This document shows, one piece after another, positions 54,717 to 64,000 of a DNA stretch of 64,000 nucleotides (its first letter is position 1; each line of letters opens with the position of its first letter). Below the pieces are notes generated by a model, which saw nothing but the letters and a program-made list of their open reading frames with translations, made no database searches and was not told where the DNA came from. Made by a program: the position numbers and the translations under genes. This stretch comes from Paracoccus sp. MA (GTDB taxonomy: Bacteria > Pseudomonadota > Alphaproteobacteria > Rhodobacterales > Rhodobacteraceae). Location of the stretch: positions 457,001-521,000 of the forward strand of contig NZ_CP087597.1 of NCBI RefSeq assembly GCF_020990385.1, given 5' to 3'.

Positions 54717-55109
54717 TCAGCCCGGCTCGGGCACGAAGCGCAGCGCCACGCCGTTGATGCAATAGCGCAGCCCGGTCGGCGGGGGCCCGTCGGGAAAGAC
54801 ATGGCCCAGATGCGCATCGCAGCGGTGGCAGCGCACCTCGGTGCGGATCATGCCGTGGCTGGTGTCGCGATGCTCGTCGATCCTGCCCCCGGGCCGGGAA
54901 AAGCTGGGCCAGCCGCAATGGCTTTCGAACTTGGCGTCGCCGTCGAAGAGCCGCGCCCCGCAGCAGACGCATTCGTAATGGCCCGGCCCCTGCGGGAAGC
55001 CCGGATGCGAGAACGGCCGCTCGGTTCCGGCCTGCCGGGTGACGCGATAGGTTTCCGGGTCCAGCTGCGCCCGCCATTCCGCTTCCGTCTTGATGATCCG
55101 TTCCGACAT
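54717..55109 (-). CDS. msrB: peptide-methionine (R)-S-oxide reductase
   Basis: Repairs methionine R-sulfoxide. The 130-residue protein has zinc cysteines Cys47/Cys50 (CVCC) and Cys94/Cys97 (CHRC), the catalytic Cys117 in [12 protein letters not shown], and the [10 protein letters not shown] block whose Cys65 may resolve the sulfenic acid. No signal peptide. Confidence 0.96.
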   Translation of the reverse strand: MSERIIKTEAEWRAQLDPETYRVTRQAGTERPFSHPGFPQGPGHYECVCCGARLFDGDAKFESHCGWPSFSRPGGRIDEHRDTSHGMIRTEVRCHRCDAHLGHVFPDGPPPTGLRYCINGVALRFVPEPG

Positions 55110-55207
55110 CTTGGCCCTTCAATCCTGCTATGCTGCTGTTACAAGATAGGCGCAGGATGGGCGGTAACAAGTCGGATCGGGGCCAGTTCACGGACGGGCA
55201 GGGCGCC

Positions 55208-55963
55208 ATGATGTCACTCAGCAAGGGCCGCTACGAGATCGGTTTCGCCGAGAGCGCAGGGCAGATCCGCGAGGCGCAGCGGCTGCGCTGGCTGTGCTTT
55301 CGCGGCCGGGGCCGGGATGCCGAGGCAGCGGAGGCGCTGGATGCCGACGATTACGACGATCGCTGCGCCCATGTGCTGATTCGCGACGGTGCCTCGGGCC
55401 GGCTGGTCGCCTGCTTCCGCATGCTGACCCTGTCCGGCGGGGCCGAGATCGGCGACAGCTATTCGGCGCGCTATTACAACCTGTCCCGTTTGCGCGATTT
55501 CCGCGGCCGCATGGTCGAGATCGGCCGATTCTGCATCCATCCCGAATGGCAGGACCCGGACATATTGCGCCTCGCCTGGGGGGCGCTGGCGCGGCATGTG
55601 GACGAGGAGGACGTCGAGATGCTGTTCGGCTGTTCCAGCTTCATGGGCACCGACACCCATGGCTACGAGGACGCCTTTGCCATGCTGCGCGAGCGGCATC
55701 TGGCGCCGAAGCGCTGGCTGCCGCGGGTGAAGGCGCCGCAGGTCTTTCGCTTTGCCCGGGCGCTGCGGCTGCGCAAGGCCGACCCACGCCGCGCCATGGC
55801 GGCGATGCCGCCGCTTCTGCGCTCATACCTCGCCATGGGGGGCTGGGTCAGCGATCATGCGGTGGTGGACCGGCAGCTGGACACGCTGCATGTCTTCACC
55901 GGGCTGGAGATCCGCGCCATTCCCCCCGGACGCGCGAAACTCTTGCGCGCGGCGGGGATGTAG
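55208..55963 (+). CDS. olsB: ornithine N-alpha-acyltransferase (OlsB-type GNAT)
   Basis: First step of ornithine lipid synthesis, adding a 3-hydroxyacyl group to ornithine. About 251 residues: [31 protein letters not shown], the [14 protein letters not shown] block, [11 protein letters not shown] and [13 protein letters not shown] are the family's blocks. The start is uncertain: ATG 55208 is chosen, and 55157 is possible. The partner acyltransferase olsA is not in the window. Confidence 0.85.
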   Translation: MMSLSKGRYEIGFAESAGQIREAQRLRWLCFRGRGRDAEAAEALDADDYDDRCAHVLIRDGASGRLVACFRMLTLSGGAEIGDSYSARYYNLSRLRDFRGRMVEIGRFCIHPEWQDPDILRLAWGALARHVDEEDVEMLFGCSSFMGTDTHGYEDAFAMLRERHLAPKRWLPRVKAPQVFRFARALRLRKADPRRAMAAMPPLLRSYLAMGGWVSDHAVVDRQLDTLHVFTGLEIRAIPPGRAKLLRAAGM

Positions 55964-56006
55964 GCCGGCTTTGCATCCGGCTGCGAAACCGCCTATCTGC
56001 GCGGGC

Positions 56007-57137
56007 ATGAGCGACAGATTCCATTTCTCCGTTTCGGCCACCGACGGCCGCGCCCGCAGCGGTGTGATCCACACGCCGCGCGGCGAGATCCGCACCCCCG
56101 CCTTCATGCCGGTCGGCACCGCCGCCACGGTCAAGGCCATGCTGCCCGAATCGGTGCGCGCCACCGGCGCCGACATCCTGCTGGGCAACACCTATCACCT
56201 GATGCTGCGCCCCGGCGCCGAACGCATCGCCCGGCTGGGCGGGTTGCACCGGTTCATGAACTGGCCGCGCCCGATCCTGACCGATTCGGGTGGCTTTCAG
56301 GTCATGTCGCTGTCCAGCCTGCGCAAGCTGACCGAAGAGGGCGTGACCTTTTCCAGCCATGTCGACGGCTCCAAGCATTTCCTGTCGCCCGAGACCAGCA
56401 TGGAGATCCAGCGCCTGCTGGGCTCGGACATCGTCATGGCCTTCGACGAATGCCCGGCCCTGCCCGCCTCCGAGGAGGTGGTGGCGAAATCCATGCGCAT
56501 GTCGATGCGCTGGGCGCAGCGCAGCCGCGACGCCTTCGGCGACCGGCCCGGCCACGCGCTTTTCGGCATCATGCAGGGCGGCGTCACCCGCGAGCTGCGC
56601 GAGGAATCGGCCGAGGCTCTGAAATCCATCGGCTTCGAGGGATACGCCATCGGCGGCCTCGCCGTGGGCGAGGGGCAGGAGGCGATGTTCGGCGTGCTGG
56701 ACTATGCCCCCGGCTTCCTGCCCGAGGACAAGCCGCGCTACCTGATGGGCGTCGGCAAGCCCGACGACATCGTCGGCGCGGTGCTGCGCGGCGTGGACAT
56801 GATGGATTGCGTGCTGCCCTCGCGCTCTGGCCGCACCGGGCAGGCCTGGACCCGGCGCGGCCAGGTCAATGTCAAGAACGCGCGCCATGCCGACGACCCG
56901 CGCCCGCTGGATGAAAACTGCAACTGCCCGGCTTGCACCGGCTATTCCCGCGCCTATCTGCACCATGTCTTCCGCGCCGGCGAGATGATCTCGGGCATGC
57001 TGCTGACCTGGCACAACCTGCATTACTTCCAGGAGCTGATGGCCGGGCTGCGCGAGGCCATCGCCCGCGGCACCCTGGCCGCATTCGTGGCCGAATTCGA
57101 GGCAATGCGGGCACAGGGCGACATAGAACCTTTGTGA
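56007..57137 (+). CDS. tgt: queuine tRNA-ribosyltransferase
   Basis: Exchanges guanine-34 for preQ1 in tRNAs Asp, Asn, His and Tyr. The 376-residue TIM barrel has the catalytic blocks [11 protein letters not shown] and [24 protein letters not shown] and [11 protein letters not shown], and zinc ligands [16 protein letters not shown]. Two tRNA-Asp substrates lie in this window. Confidence 0.97.
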   Translation: MSDRFHFSVSATDGRARSGVIHTPRGEIRTPAFMPVGTAATVKAMLPESVRATGADILLGNTYHLMLRPGAERIARLGGLHRFMNWPRPILTDSGGFQVMSLSSLRKLTEEGVTFSSHVDGSKHFLSPETSMEIQRLLGSDIVMAFDECPALPASEEVVAKSMRMSMRWAQRSRDAFGDRPGHALFGIMQGGVTRELREESAEALKSIGFEGYAIGGLAVGEGQEAMFGVLDYAPGFLPEDKPRYLMGVGKPDDIVGAVLRGVDMMDCVLPSRSGRTGQAWTRRGQVNVKNARHADDPRPLDENCNCPACTGYSRAYLHHVFRAGEMISGMLLTWHNLHYFQELMAGLREAIARGTLAAFVAEFEAMRAQGDIEPL

Positions 57138-57229
57138 AACGCCGGGTAATGCCTTGAATTTCTGCGAACCTTCGATATTGCCGGAGGGAATCGCCCGGCG
57201 GATGACCCGCCGCCCCTTGAAAGAGCCCT

Positions 57230-58435
57230 ATGCCAGCCACTGCACAGACCGACCGCAAGACCGAGATCCGCACCATCGCCACCACGGCCGAACTGGCCGA
57301 ATTCTGTGAACTGGCCAAGGCCCAGCCCTATGTCACGCTCGACACCGAATTCCTGCGCGAGCGGACCTATTATTCCAAGCTCTGCCTGATCCAGGCGGCG
57401 CTGCCGCCGGCCTCGGCCGCCAAGGCGGCGGGCGGCGCCGCGGTGCTGATCGACCCTCTGGCCGAGGGGCTGTCGCTGGAGCCGCTCTACGACCTGTTCC
57501 GCCACAAGGCGACGGTCAAGGTCTTCCACGCCGCGCGGCAGGATCTGGAGATCTTCTTCCACGATGCCGGCGTCATGCCCGACCCGCTTTTCGACACCCA
57601 GATCGCCGCCATGGTCTGCGGCTTCGGCGAGCAGGTCGGCTACGAGACGCTGGTCAAGAAGATCGCCCGCCAGCCCTTGGACAAGAGCTCGCGCTTCACC
57701 GACTGGTCGCACCGGCCGCTCTCGGAGGCGCAGGCGGCCTATGCGCTGGCCGACGTGACGCATCTGCGGGCGATCTACGAATTCCTCTCGGCCCAGCTCG
57801 ACAAGACCGGCCGGGCGCCCTGGCTGGCCGAAGAGGTCGCGGTGCTTCTGAATCCCGAAACCTACATCACCCGTCCGGAAGAGGCGTGGGAGCGGGTGCG
57901 CACCCGCTCCGGCTCGCCGCGCTTCCTGGCCGTGGTGCGCGAACTCGCGCGCTTCCGCGAGACCTATGCGCAGGAACGCGACATTCCCCGCGCCCGGGTG
58001 TTCAAGGACGATGCGCTGATCGAGCTGGCCTCGACCAAGCCGTTGACCGAGGCCGATCTGGCCAAGTCGCGGCTGCTTCTGCGCGACGCGCGCCGGGGCG
58101 AGATCGCCAACGGCATCCTCGCCGCGGTCAAGGCGGGGGTCGAGGCCCGCGACCTGCCCAAGCCCGCGCCCGAGGAACCGGGCCGGCCAGGCAATGCGGC
58201 GCTGGCCGACCTTCTGCGCGTATTGCTGAAAGCCAAGGCCGATGCAGCGGGCGTGGCGCCGCGGCTGATCGCCTCGGCCGCCGATCTGGACGCCATCGCC
58301 TCGGGCGCGCGCGACCTGCCGGCGCTGCATGGCTGGCGGGCCGAGGTCTTCGGCCGCGACGCGCTGCGGCTGGCGACGGGCGAGATCGCGCTTTCCGCCC
58401 AGGGCGGTGCGGTCAAGGTGGTGCCCTGTCCCTAA
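57230..58435 (+). CDS. rnd: ribonuclease D
   Basis: 3'-5' exoribonuclease that trims tRNA precursors. The 401-residue protein has the DEDDy motifs: VTLDTEFLRERTYY (Asp38, Glu40), VFHAARQDLEIF, and YALADVTHLRAIYE. An HRDC domain (RDIPRARVFKDDALIELASTKP in part) follows. Confidence 0.94.
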   Translation: MPATAQTDRKTEIRTIATTAELAEFCELAKAQPYVTLDTEFLRERTYYSKLCLIQAALPPASAAKAAGGAAVLIDPLAEGLSLEPLYDLFRHKATVKVFHAARQDLEIFFHDAGVMPDPLFDTQIAAMVCGFGEQVGYETLVKKIARQPLDKSSRFTDWSHRPLSEAQAAYALADVTHLRAIYEFLSAQLDKTGRAPWLAEEVAVLLNPETYITRPEEAWERVRTRSGSPRFLAVVRELARFRETYAQERDIPRARVFKDDALIELASTKPLTEADLAKSRLLLRDARRGEIANGILAAVKAGVEARDLPKPAPEEPGRPGNAALADLLRVLLKAKADAAGVAPRLIASAADLDAIASGARDLPALHGWRAEVFGRDALRLATGEIALSAQGGAVKVVPCP

Positions 58436-58932
58436 TCCTCGTCGCCGCCGGCCACTTCGCGGGCGGCGGGGCTGATCGCCACCCGGATCAGATACAGCAC
58501 CACCATCGCCATGCCGGTGGCCATCAGTGCCAGCCGCAGGTCGCCGGTTCCGCAGCACAGCCCGATGGCGCCGCACAGCCACATCGAGGCGCCTGTGGTG
58601 ATGCCGCGCACATTGCCCTTGTTGATGACGATCGAGCCCGCGGCCAGAAAGGCCACGCCCGCGGTCACCGCCTCGATCAGCCGCAAGGGGTCGGTGCGCT
58701 GCTGACTCTCGTTCTCCGGGGTGAAATTGACCAGTTCCATCGCCACCAGCGTGAAGCAGGCCGCCGCCAGCGCGATCAGCATATGCGTGCGCAGCCCGGC
58801 GGCGCGCGACTTGACCTCGCGCTCCCAGCCGATCACCCCGCCAAGCAGAACCGCCATGGTCAGCCGCAGGGCGACCACGCTGGCGGGCAGGCTCATGGGG
58901 CGCGAGAACTCGCCCGCCAGCATGTCCAGCAT
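58432..58932 (-). CDS. MgtC/SapB family membrane protein
   Basis: A 166-residue protein with four or five helices. The MgtC signature is [18 protein letters not shown], then [17 protein letters not shown] and [19 protein letters not shown] with [16 protein letters not shown]. It lacks the long C-terminal domain of virulence-type MgtC. It starts four bases after hisE ends, so it sits at the tail of the histidine operon. The role is unclear, possibly ion homeostasis. Confidence 0.87.
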   Translation of the reverse strand: MLDMLAGEFSRPMSLPASVVALRLTMAVLLGGVIGWEREVKSRAAGLRTHMLIALAAACFTLVAMELVNFTPENESQQRTDPLRLIEAVTAGVAFLAAGSIVINKGNVRGITTGASMWLCGAIGLCCGTGDLRLALMATGMAMVVLYLIRVAISPAAREVAGGDED

Positions 58933-58936
58933 GTTG

Positions 58937-59263
58937 TCACTTTCGAGACGCTTTTTCCTCGATCCCCGAACGCCCCTCGCGGCGGTCGAGTTCATTTTCC
59001 ACGTCCGAAAGCGTCACGTCGCGCGCCGCCAGCATGACCAGCAGGTGGTAAAGCGTATCTGCGGCCTCGGAGATCAGCCGCTCGCGGTCGCCCTTGACCG
59101 CCTCGATGATCGCCTCGACGGCTTCCTCGCCGAATTTCTCGGCGCATTTCTCCGGGCCCTTCGCCAGCAGCTTGGCGGTCCAGCTGGTCTCGGGATCGGC
59201 GCCCTTGCGTGCCGCGATGGTCTCGGCCAGGCGCTGCATTCCAGTCTGCGCGGGGCCGCTCAT
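58937..59263 (-). CDS. hisE: phosphoribosyl-ATP diphosphatase
   Basis: Second histidine-synthesis step, separate from hisI here. The 108-residue MazG-like protein has [24 protein letters not shown] and [20 protein letters not shown]. Its ATG overlaps the hisF stop by four bases. Confidence 0.95.
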   Translation of the reverse strand: MSGPAQTGMQRLAETIAARKGADPETSWTAKLLAKGPEKCAEKFGEEAVEAIIEAVKGDRERLISEAADTLYHLLVMLAARDVTLSDVENELDRREGRSGIEEKASRK

Positions 59264-60021
59264 GTCAGCCTCACGGGAATGCCGGCGGCGGCCAGATGTG
59301 CCTTGGCCTCGGCCACGGTGAAGGTGCCGAAATGGAAGATCGAGGCCGCCAGCACCGCCGAGGCATGGCCCTCCAGCACGCCCTCGGCCAGATGCTCCAG
59401 CATCCCGACCCCGCCCGAGGCGATCACCGGCACGTTCACCGCATCGGCGACGGCGCGGGTCAGCGGAATGTTGAAGCCCGACTTGGTGCCGTCGCGGTCC
59501 ATGCTGGTCAGCAGGATCTCGCCCGCGCCCTTGGCGGCCACGGTGCGGGCGAATTCCACCGCGTCGATGCCGGTGGGCTTGCGGCCGCCATGGGTGAAGA
59601 TCTCCCACTTCCCCGGCGCCACGGTCTTGGCGTCGATGGCGCAGACGATGCACTGGCTGCCGAAACGGTCGGCGGCTTCGGCGATCACGTCGGGATTGGC
59701 CACGGCGGCCGAGTTGAAGCTGACCTTGTCCGCGCCGGCCAGCAGCAGCGCCCGCACGTCCTGGTGGCTGCGCACGCCGCCGCCCACGGTCAGCGGCACG
59801 AAGCAGGCCTCGGCGGTGCGCGTCACCAGGTCGTACATGGTGCCGCGATTCTCATGCGTGGCATGGATGTCGAGGAAACAGATCTCGTCCGCGCCGGCGG
59901 CGTCATAGGCGCGCGCCGCCTCGACCGGATCGCCGGCATCGACGAGATCGACGAAATTCACGCCCTTGACCACGCGGCCATCGGCGACATCCAGGCAGGG
60001 GATCACACGGGTCTTGAGCAT
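59260..60021 (-). CDS. hisF: imidazole glycerol phosphate synthase cyclase subunit
   Basis: Cyclase half of the HisFH complex, forming imidazole glycerol phosphate and AICAR with ammonia from HisH. The 253-residue barrel starts [15 protein letters not shown] (catalytic Asp11), with [22 protein letters not shown], and [13 protein letters not shown] carrying the second aspartate. Confidence 0.97.
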   Translation of the reverse strand: MLKTRVIPCLDVADGRVVKGVNFVDLVDAGDPVEAARAYDAAGADEICFLDIHATHENRGTMYDLVTRTAEACFVPLTVGGGVRSHQDVRALLLAGADKVSFNSAAVANPDVIAEAADRFGSQCIVCAIDAKTVAPGKWEIFTHGGRKPTGIDAVEFARTVAAKGAGEILLTSMDRDGTKSGFNIPLTRAVADAVNVPVIASGGVGMLEHLAEGVLEGHASAVLAASIFHFGTFTVAEAKAHLAAAGIPVRLT

Positions 60022-60047
60022 GGGCCTTGTTACCTCGCCCCGCGTCG

Positions 60048-60764
60048 TCAGGCCAGCGCCTTCAGCGCCGCGTTCAGGTCGATGGCGCCGTCGTAAAGCG
60101 CCCGGCCCGAGATGGCGCCGGCAATGACCCCGGTCGCGCGCAGCGCCATCAGGTCCTGCATCGAGGAAACCCCGCCCGAGGCGATGACCGGAATGTTCAC
60201 CGCCCGGGCCAGCGCCTCGGTCGCGGCGATGTTGGGGCCGGCCATGGCGCCGTCGCGGTCGATATCGGTATAGATGATCGCGGCGACGCCGGCGTCCTCG
60301 AAGCGATGCGCCAGGTCGACGGCCATCACGTCGGTCTCCTCGGCCCAGCCGCGCGTCGCTACCCGGCCGCCGCGGGCGTCGATGCCGACGGCGATCTTGC
60401 CGGGAAAGGCCATCGCCGCCTCGTGCACCAGCGCCGGCTGCTCGACCGCCACCGTGCCCAGGATCACCCGCGCCAGCCCGCGCTCCAGCCAGGCCTCGAT
60501 GGTCGCCATGTCGCGGATGCCGCCGCCCAGCTGGGCCGGCACCTCGATGGCGGCCAGGATCGCCTCGACCGCGGCGGCGTTCACCGGCTTGCCGGCGAAT
60601 GCGCCGTTCAGATCGACCAGATGCAGCCATTCCGCTCCGGCATCCTGAAAGGCGCGGGCCTGCGCGGCGGGGTCCGAGCCGAAGACGGTCGCCGCCTCCA
60701 TGTCGCCGCGCAGCAGGCGCACGCAATTGCCGTCCTTGAGGTCGATCGCGGGATAAAGGATCAT
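60048..60764 (-). CDS. hisA: phosphoribosylformimino-AICAR isomerase
   Basis: Isomerises ProFAR to PRFAR before HisFH. The 238-residue barrel begins [17 protein letters not shown] (catalytic Asp8), with [27 protein letters not shown] and [11 protein letters not shown]. It follows CAGGAGAG. hisF follows after 26 bases. Confidence 0.97.
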   Translation of the reverse strand: MILYPAIDLKDGNCVRLLRGDMEAATVFGSDPAAQARAFQDAGAEWLHLVDLNGAFAGKPVNAAAVEAILAAIEVPAQLGGGIRDMATIEAWLERGLARVILGTVAVEQPALVHEAAMAFPGKIAVGIDARGGRVATRGWAEETDVMAVDLAHRFEDAGVAAIIYTDIDRDGAMAGPNIAATEALARAVNIPVIASGGVSSMQDLMALRATGVIAGAISGRALYDGAIDLNAALKALA

Positions 60765-60935
60765 CGCATCTCTCCTGATAGCGTGGCGCCCCTTTGCCAC
60801 AGCCGGCGCCGATCCGAAAGGCCCCGGCACCCGAAGCCGCGACCTCACGTCAGGCTTGATCGGCGGGGGCGGGCGCCCGCATCCTGCGCCCGGGACCACA
60901 ACCCGCCAACAGGACCCCAAGGGAGGGGAATCACC

Positions 60936-61322
60936 ATGAGAACACTGGCTCTTGCCGCATCGCTCGCGCTCGCCGGCGCCGCCGCCCAGGCCGAAGGCAT
61001 CAGCGGCATCTTCCAGACCCAGCCCAATGACGACGGCAATGTCGGCATGGTGCAGTTCTACGACTGCGGCGGCAAATATTGCGGCAAGCTGATCAAGAGC
61101 TTCGACAAGGCCGGGAAGGAAATCAGCTCGCCCCATACCGGCAAGAACATCGTCGCCGGCATGACCGACGAGGGCGGCGGCAAGTTCTCGGGCGGCACGA
61201 TCTGGGACCCGGGCGCGGACAAGACCTACAAGTCGAAGATGCAGCTCAGCGGCAAGACGCTGAGCGTCTCGGGCTGCATCGCGGTGTTCTGCAAGACGCA
61301 GCGCTGGGTCCAGGTAAAATAG
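60936..61322 (+). CDS. DUF2147 exported protein
   Basis: A 128-residue exported protein with a signal peptide ending AAAQA and a DUF2147 beta-barrel: [29 protein letters not shown], then [23 protein letters not shown] and [16 protein letters not shown]. Two cysteine pairs are likely oxidised. It interrupts the histidine genes on the opposite strand. The function is not established. Confidence 0.88.
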   Translation: MRTLALAASLALAGAAAQAEGISGIFQTQPNDDGNVGMVQFYDCGGKYCGKLIKSFDKAGKEISSPHTGKNIVAGMTDEGGGKFSGGTIWDPGADKTYKSKMQLSGKTLSVSGCIAVFCKTQRWVQVK

Positions 61323-61330
61323 GCCCCGGC

Positions 61331-61385
61331 TTCTTTCTTGTCCAAATATCCTCGGGGGTCCGGGGGCAGACAGCCCCCGGCACCG
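61331..61385 (-). repeat. dispersed intergenic element, copy 10
   Basis: Minus orientation. Stem CCGGGGGC/GCCCCCGG (61360-61367 with 61373-61380), box with GGATATTTGGACAAGAAAG. It lies between the convergent DUF2147 gene and hisH. Confidence 0.75.
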
Positions 61386-61392
61386 GCGGCCC

Positions 61393-62022
61393 TCACGGGC
61401 GCCAGCGCAGGAAATTGCCGATGATCCGCAGCCCGACGGCCTGCGACTTCTCGGGATGGAACTGGGTGCCGACGATATTGCCCTTCCCGACCACCGCCGT
61501 CACTGGGCCGCCGTAATCCGCCGTGGCCAGCAGATGCGCCGGATCGGCGACGCGGAATTGCCAGCTATGCACGAAATAGGCATGGTCGCCGGTGGCGATG
61601 CCGTCCAGCAGCGGATGTGGGCGCAGCACCGTCAGGTCGTTCCAGCCCATATGCGGCACCTTCAGGCCGGGGGCGTCGATGGCCTCGATCTCGCCGCCGA
61701 TCCAGCCCAGCCCGGCGGTATCGCGATATTCATGGCCGATCTCGGCCAGCATCTGCATGCCGACGCAGATGCCCATGAAGGGCACGGCACGGTCCAGCAC
61801 CGCCTCGCGCAGCGCCTCGACCATGCCCGGCACGGCGTCGAGCGCCGCCCGGCAGGCCGGAAAGGCACCGTCGCCCGGCAGCACGATGCGCTCGGCGCGG
61901 GCCACCACCGCGGGATCGGAGGTCACCACGACCTCGGCCCCGGCCTCGCGCCCCATCAGCGCGAAGGCCTTCTCGGCCGAATGCAGGTTGCCGCTGTCGT
62001 AATCGACCAGCGCGACGCGCAT
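61393..62022 (-). CDS. hisH: imidazole glycerol phosphate synthase glutamine amidotransferase subunit
   Basis: Glutaminase half of HisFH. The 209-residue class I amidotransferase has the nucleophile Cys86 in [10 protein letters not shown] and the His-Glu pair in QFHPEKS. The ATG shares one base with the hisB stop; a GTG at 62025 is the alternative. hisB and hisH are coupled and separated from hisA-F-E by the DUF2147 gene. Confidence 0.96.
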   Translation of the reverse strand: MRVALVDYDSGNLHSAEKAFALMGREAGAEVVVTSDPAVVARAERIVLPGDGAFPACRAALDAVPGMVEALREAVLDRAVPFMGICVGMQMLAEIGHEYRDTAGLGWIGGEIEAIDAPGLKVPHMGWNDLTVLRPHPLLDGIATGDHAYFVHSWQFRVADPAHLLATADYGGPVTAVVGKGNIVGTQFHPEKSQAVGLRIIGNFLRWRP

Positions 62023-62609
62023 CACAGCGCGCCCTTGGTCGAGGGCAGCACGCCCGCCATGCGCGGGTCGGGCTCGACCGCCTCGCGCAGGGCGCGAGCC
62101 ACGGCCTTGAAGGCGGCCTCGGCGATGTGATGGGCGTTCAGCCCGTGGAGGCGGTCCACATGCAGCGTGATCCCGCCATGGGTCGAAAGCGCCTGGAAGA
62201 ATTCCCGCACCAGCTCGGTGTCGAAGCTGCCGATCTTCTGCGCCGGGAAATCCACGTTCCAGACCAGATAAGGCCGCGCCGACAGGTCCAGCGCAGCGCG
62301 CACCAGCGCATCGTCCATCGCCAGGTGGAAGGCGCCATAGCGCCGGATGCCCTTCTTGTCCCCCAGCGCCCGGGCCAAGGCCTGGCCGATGGCGATGCCG
62401 GTATCCTCGACCGTGTGGTGGTCGTCGACATGCATGTCGCCCTTGGCCCGCACCGTCAGGTCGATCAGCGAATGCCGCGCCAGCTGGTCCAGCATGTGAT
62501 CGAAGAAGCCGACGCCGGTGCGGTTGTCGTAGCGGCCGCTGCCGTCCAGGTCCAGCTCGACCTCGATCTGCGTTTCGGCCGTGTCGCGGGTGATCTTTGC
62601 GCGGCGCAT
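62022..62609 (-). CDS. hisB: imidazoleglycerol-phosphate dehydratase
   Basis: Dehydrates imidazole glycerol phosphate. The 195-residue monofunctional form has the manganese ligand clusters [24 protein letters not shown] and [11 protein letters not shown]. No phosphatase domain is fused. Confidence 0.97.
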   Translation of the reverse strand: MRRAKITRDTAETQIEVELDLDGSGRYDNRTGVGFFDHMLDQLARHSLIDLTVRAKGDMHVDDHHTVEDTGIAIGQALARALGDKKGIRRYGAFHLAMDDALVRAALDLSARPYLVWNVDFPAQKIGSFDTELVREFFQALSTHGGITLHVDRLHGLNAHHIAEAAFKAVARALREAVEPDPRMAGVLPSTKGAL

Positions 62610-62735
62610 CTGGCGTCTCTCCTCATCAGGCTCGCCGCCTTATAGGACCCGATCCGGCGGCTGAAAAGCGCGGGATGCGGCGGGAAACCGCACCCATCCT
62701 TGTCATATGGCCGATGCAATGCCAAAAAGTGACAA

Positions 62736-62778
62736 GCGACCCACAAGGGCGACCCGCAAGGACAAGCGACCCGAAAGG
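62736..62778 (+). repeat. three tandem imperfect 13-base repeats
   Basis: Units GCGACCCACAAGG (62736-62748), GCGACCCGCAAGG (62749-62761) and GCGACCCGAAAGG (62766-62778) lie just before the coiled-coil gene. The last contains its ribosome site. Confidence 0.8.
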
Positions 62779-62788
62779 ATCCCGGCCG

Positions 62789-63412
62789 ATGAGAGACGAC
62801 CTGAACGCCAGCGAAAAGCGGCTGATCGCGGCCCTGGACCGCATCGACCAATTCCTCGACCGTGCGGACCTGGCGCGCCGCACCGCCTCCGGACCCCCGG
62901 CCGGCGATGCCGAAGGCGCCGAGGCGCGGCTGCGCGAGATTCAGGCCGAAAATCAGCGCCTCTCGCAAGACCTTGCCGCGCTGCACGAGCGCCAGGCGGC
63001 CATGCTGGCCGACTGCGAGGCGCGGCTGGCCGAGGCGCATCAGCGGCTGGTCCATGCCGGGCAGGAAGCCGCCCGGCTCTCGGCCGCGAACGAGGCCTTG
63101 GCCGAGGCCAACCGCGCCCTGATCGCGGCCCAGGGCGGCGGCGAGTCGCCGGACGAGACCCGCCGGGCGCTGGAGGCCGAGATCGAATCGCTGCGCGCCG
63201 CCCGCTCTGCCGAGATCGCGCAGATGGGCGAGATCATCGACGCGCTGGACCGGATGATCGACCTGCCGCCGCAGGCGGGGCCGGCAGGTGCGTCCGAAAC
63301 CGGAACCGCCGCGCCGGTCGAGGACGGCCCGGCCGAGCCGGCGGGGCGGAGCGAGGAGCCGGCCGGCGACCTGGCCCGGGAAGGCGCCAATCTGGACGGG
63401 GAAAGGGGCTGA
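62789..63412 (+). CDS. coiled-coil protein upstream of zapA
   Basis: A 207-residue cytoplasmic protein. Residues 30-175 are largely heptad coiled coil (AEARLREIQAENQRLSQDL, LAEAHQRLVHAGQEAARL, RALEAEIESLRAARSAEI), followed by a low-complexity Pro/Glu tail. The start follows GAAAGG in the tandem repeat. The gene ends three bases before zapA, so a division-related role is plausible but only by context. A conserved coiled-coil gene precedes zapA in other alphaproteobacteria. Confidence 0.78.
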   Translation: MRDDLNASEKRLIAALDRIDQFLDRADLARRTASGPPAGDAEGAEARLREIQAENQRLSQDLAALHERQAAMLADCEARLAEAHQRLVHAGQEAARLSAANEALAEANRALIAAQGGGESPDETRRALEAEIESLRAARSAEIAQMGEIIDALDRMIDLPPQAGPAGASETGTAAPVEDGPAEPAGRSEEPAGDLAREGANLDGERG

Positions 63413-63415
63413 GCC

Positions 63416-63778
63416 ATGGCCGAAGTCGATTTCACGATCGGGCACAAATCCTATACGCTGGCCTGCCAGGAGGGCGAGGAGCGGCTGCTGAAACGCGCCG
63501 CGGGCCTTCTGGATGCCGAGGCGCGGGTGATCCTGGAACAGGCCGGCCGCATGCCCGAGCCGCGGCTGCTGCTGTTGTCGGGGCTGATGCTGGCCGACCG
63601 CACCTCGGCGCTGGAGGATCGCGTCGCCTCGCTGGAACGCGAACTGGCGCGGCTGAAGACCAATCCGCAGCGCGTCGAGGTGCCGGTGGTGCCCGAAAGC
63701 CTCGCCGAGGCCATGGCCGAACTGGCGGCGCGGGCCGAGGCCCTGGCCCAGAAGGCCGAGGACCAGACGGCGGGCTGA
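63416..63778 (+). CDS. zapA: cell division protein ZapA
   Basis: Promotes FtsZ bundling at the division ring. The 120-residue protein has the ZapA N-terminal fold VDFTIGHKSYTLACQEGEERLLKRAAGLLD, then MLADRTSALEDRVASLERELARL as a coiled coil. It follows the coiled-coil gene with a three-base gap. Confidence 0.92.
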   Translation: MAEVDFTIGHKSYTLACQEGEERLLKRAAGLLDAEARVILEQAGRMPEPRLLLLSGLMLADRTSALEDRVASLERELARLKTNPQRVEVPVVPESLAEAMAELAARAEALAQKAEDQTAG

Positions 63779-63826
63779 TCCCCCGCCCGCGCCGTCCCAT
63801 GAGTATTTGAAGAATCGGTGAAGAAC
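63766..63826 (+). repeat. dispersed intergenic element, copy 11
   Basis: A stem GACGGC..GCCGTC with GGGC/GCCC (63766-63796) overlaps the zapA stop, then the box with GAGTATTTGAAGAATCGGTG follows. Confidence 0.65.
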
Positions 63827-63960
63827 AGGCCGCGCCGATGATGCGCGGGCTGCCTGTTCGCATGTTCCCTTGCCGGGGTTCGCTGTCCGGGGCGAATCCG
63901 CCGGCGAGGAGCCGGGATTCTTTCCGCCTTGGGCGGGATCGGGCGAACAATTCCCGGCAT
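63823..63960 (+). ncRNA. candidate structured RNA (possible 6S RNA)
   Basis: Non-coding and strongly folded. A hairpin GAACAGG..CCTGTTC with inner CCGCGC/GCGCGG occupies 63823-63859. A second, CTTGCCGG/CCGGCGAG, and a third, CCGCC/GGCGG, lie within 63868-63935, and TGTTCGC (63855-63861) can pair with GCGAACA (63943-63949). 6S RNA lies next to zapA in many proteobacteria. The identity rests on position and folding only. Confidence 0.35.
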
Positions 63961-64000
63961 GGAGCAGAAATGGAAGCGTAACATATTGAAATACATCAAT

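Overview
The window is GC-rich chromosomal DNA of an alphaproteobacterium of the order Rhodobacterales, almost certainly Paracoccus. The best anchor is an aa3 cytochrome c oxidase subunit I whose 558 residues closely match, from memory, the CtaDII subunit of P. denitrificans, with the cytochrome c550 gene cycA just upstream on the same strand. A short-form hisG with hisZ, an SspB-type adaptor, an ornithine-lipid olsB, a zapA locus and a betIBA/choXWV choline locus fit the same group. Almost all of it is core genome: I see no insertion sequence, prophage, CRISPR array or plasmid function.

Layout. 1-9.5 kb: a partial MoeB/ThiF-type enzyme, an M3 peptidase, a small lipoprotein, a class I methyltransferase, an SH3-domain protein, a 2-hydroxyacid dehydrogenase, a dimethylglycine/sarcosine dehydrogenase-like flavoprotein and an orphan exported protein. 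9.7-12.5 kb: cycA, ctaD and a DUF2244 gene. 12.6-19.1 kb: lipB, metH, tRNA-Leu(GAG) and metY. 19.2-26.3 kb: a SIMPL protein, a very long Pro/Ala-rich single-pass protein with a GspC/PilP-like C-terminus, gatB, a DUF4177 gene and slyX. 26.3-29.6 kb: hisS-hisZ-hisG. 29.6-39.9 kb: ftsY, a class I aldolase, pgk, two cyclophilins, a DUF188 gene, a DUF2585 gene, tyrS, anmK and a PRC-barrel protein. 40.0-46.4 kb: two identical tRNA-Asp genes, sspB, fumC, a DUF4169/ribbon-helix-helix pair, a yebC-family gene, argP with a LysE-type exporter, an EamA transporter and a DUF1127 gene. 46.7-53.6 kb: choline uptake (choXWV) divergent from choline oxidation (betI-betB-betA), with two BetI-type operators between them. 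53.6-58.4 kb: a DUF177 gene, bamE, msrB, olsB, tgt and rnd. 58.4-62.6 kb: hisB-hisH, a DUF2147 gene on the opposite strand, then hisA-hisF-hisE-mgtC. 62.8-64 kb: a coiled-coil gene and zapA, then a strongly folded non-coding tail.

The genes form recognisable modules: histidine synthesis in two clusters, methionine synthesis (metH and metY flanking a tRNA), lower glycolysis (fbaB, pgk), and osmoprotectant synthesis from choline.

The least explained signal is a short dispersed element found at least 11 times, always between genes: a GC-rich stem-loop followed by a conserved box close to TATTTGGNNAANAGAGAAG. Most copies sit at gene 3' ends, but one lies inside the betB-betA operon and one in the lipB/metH divergent promoter region. 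The other candidate novelty is the long protein at 20157-23468.
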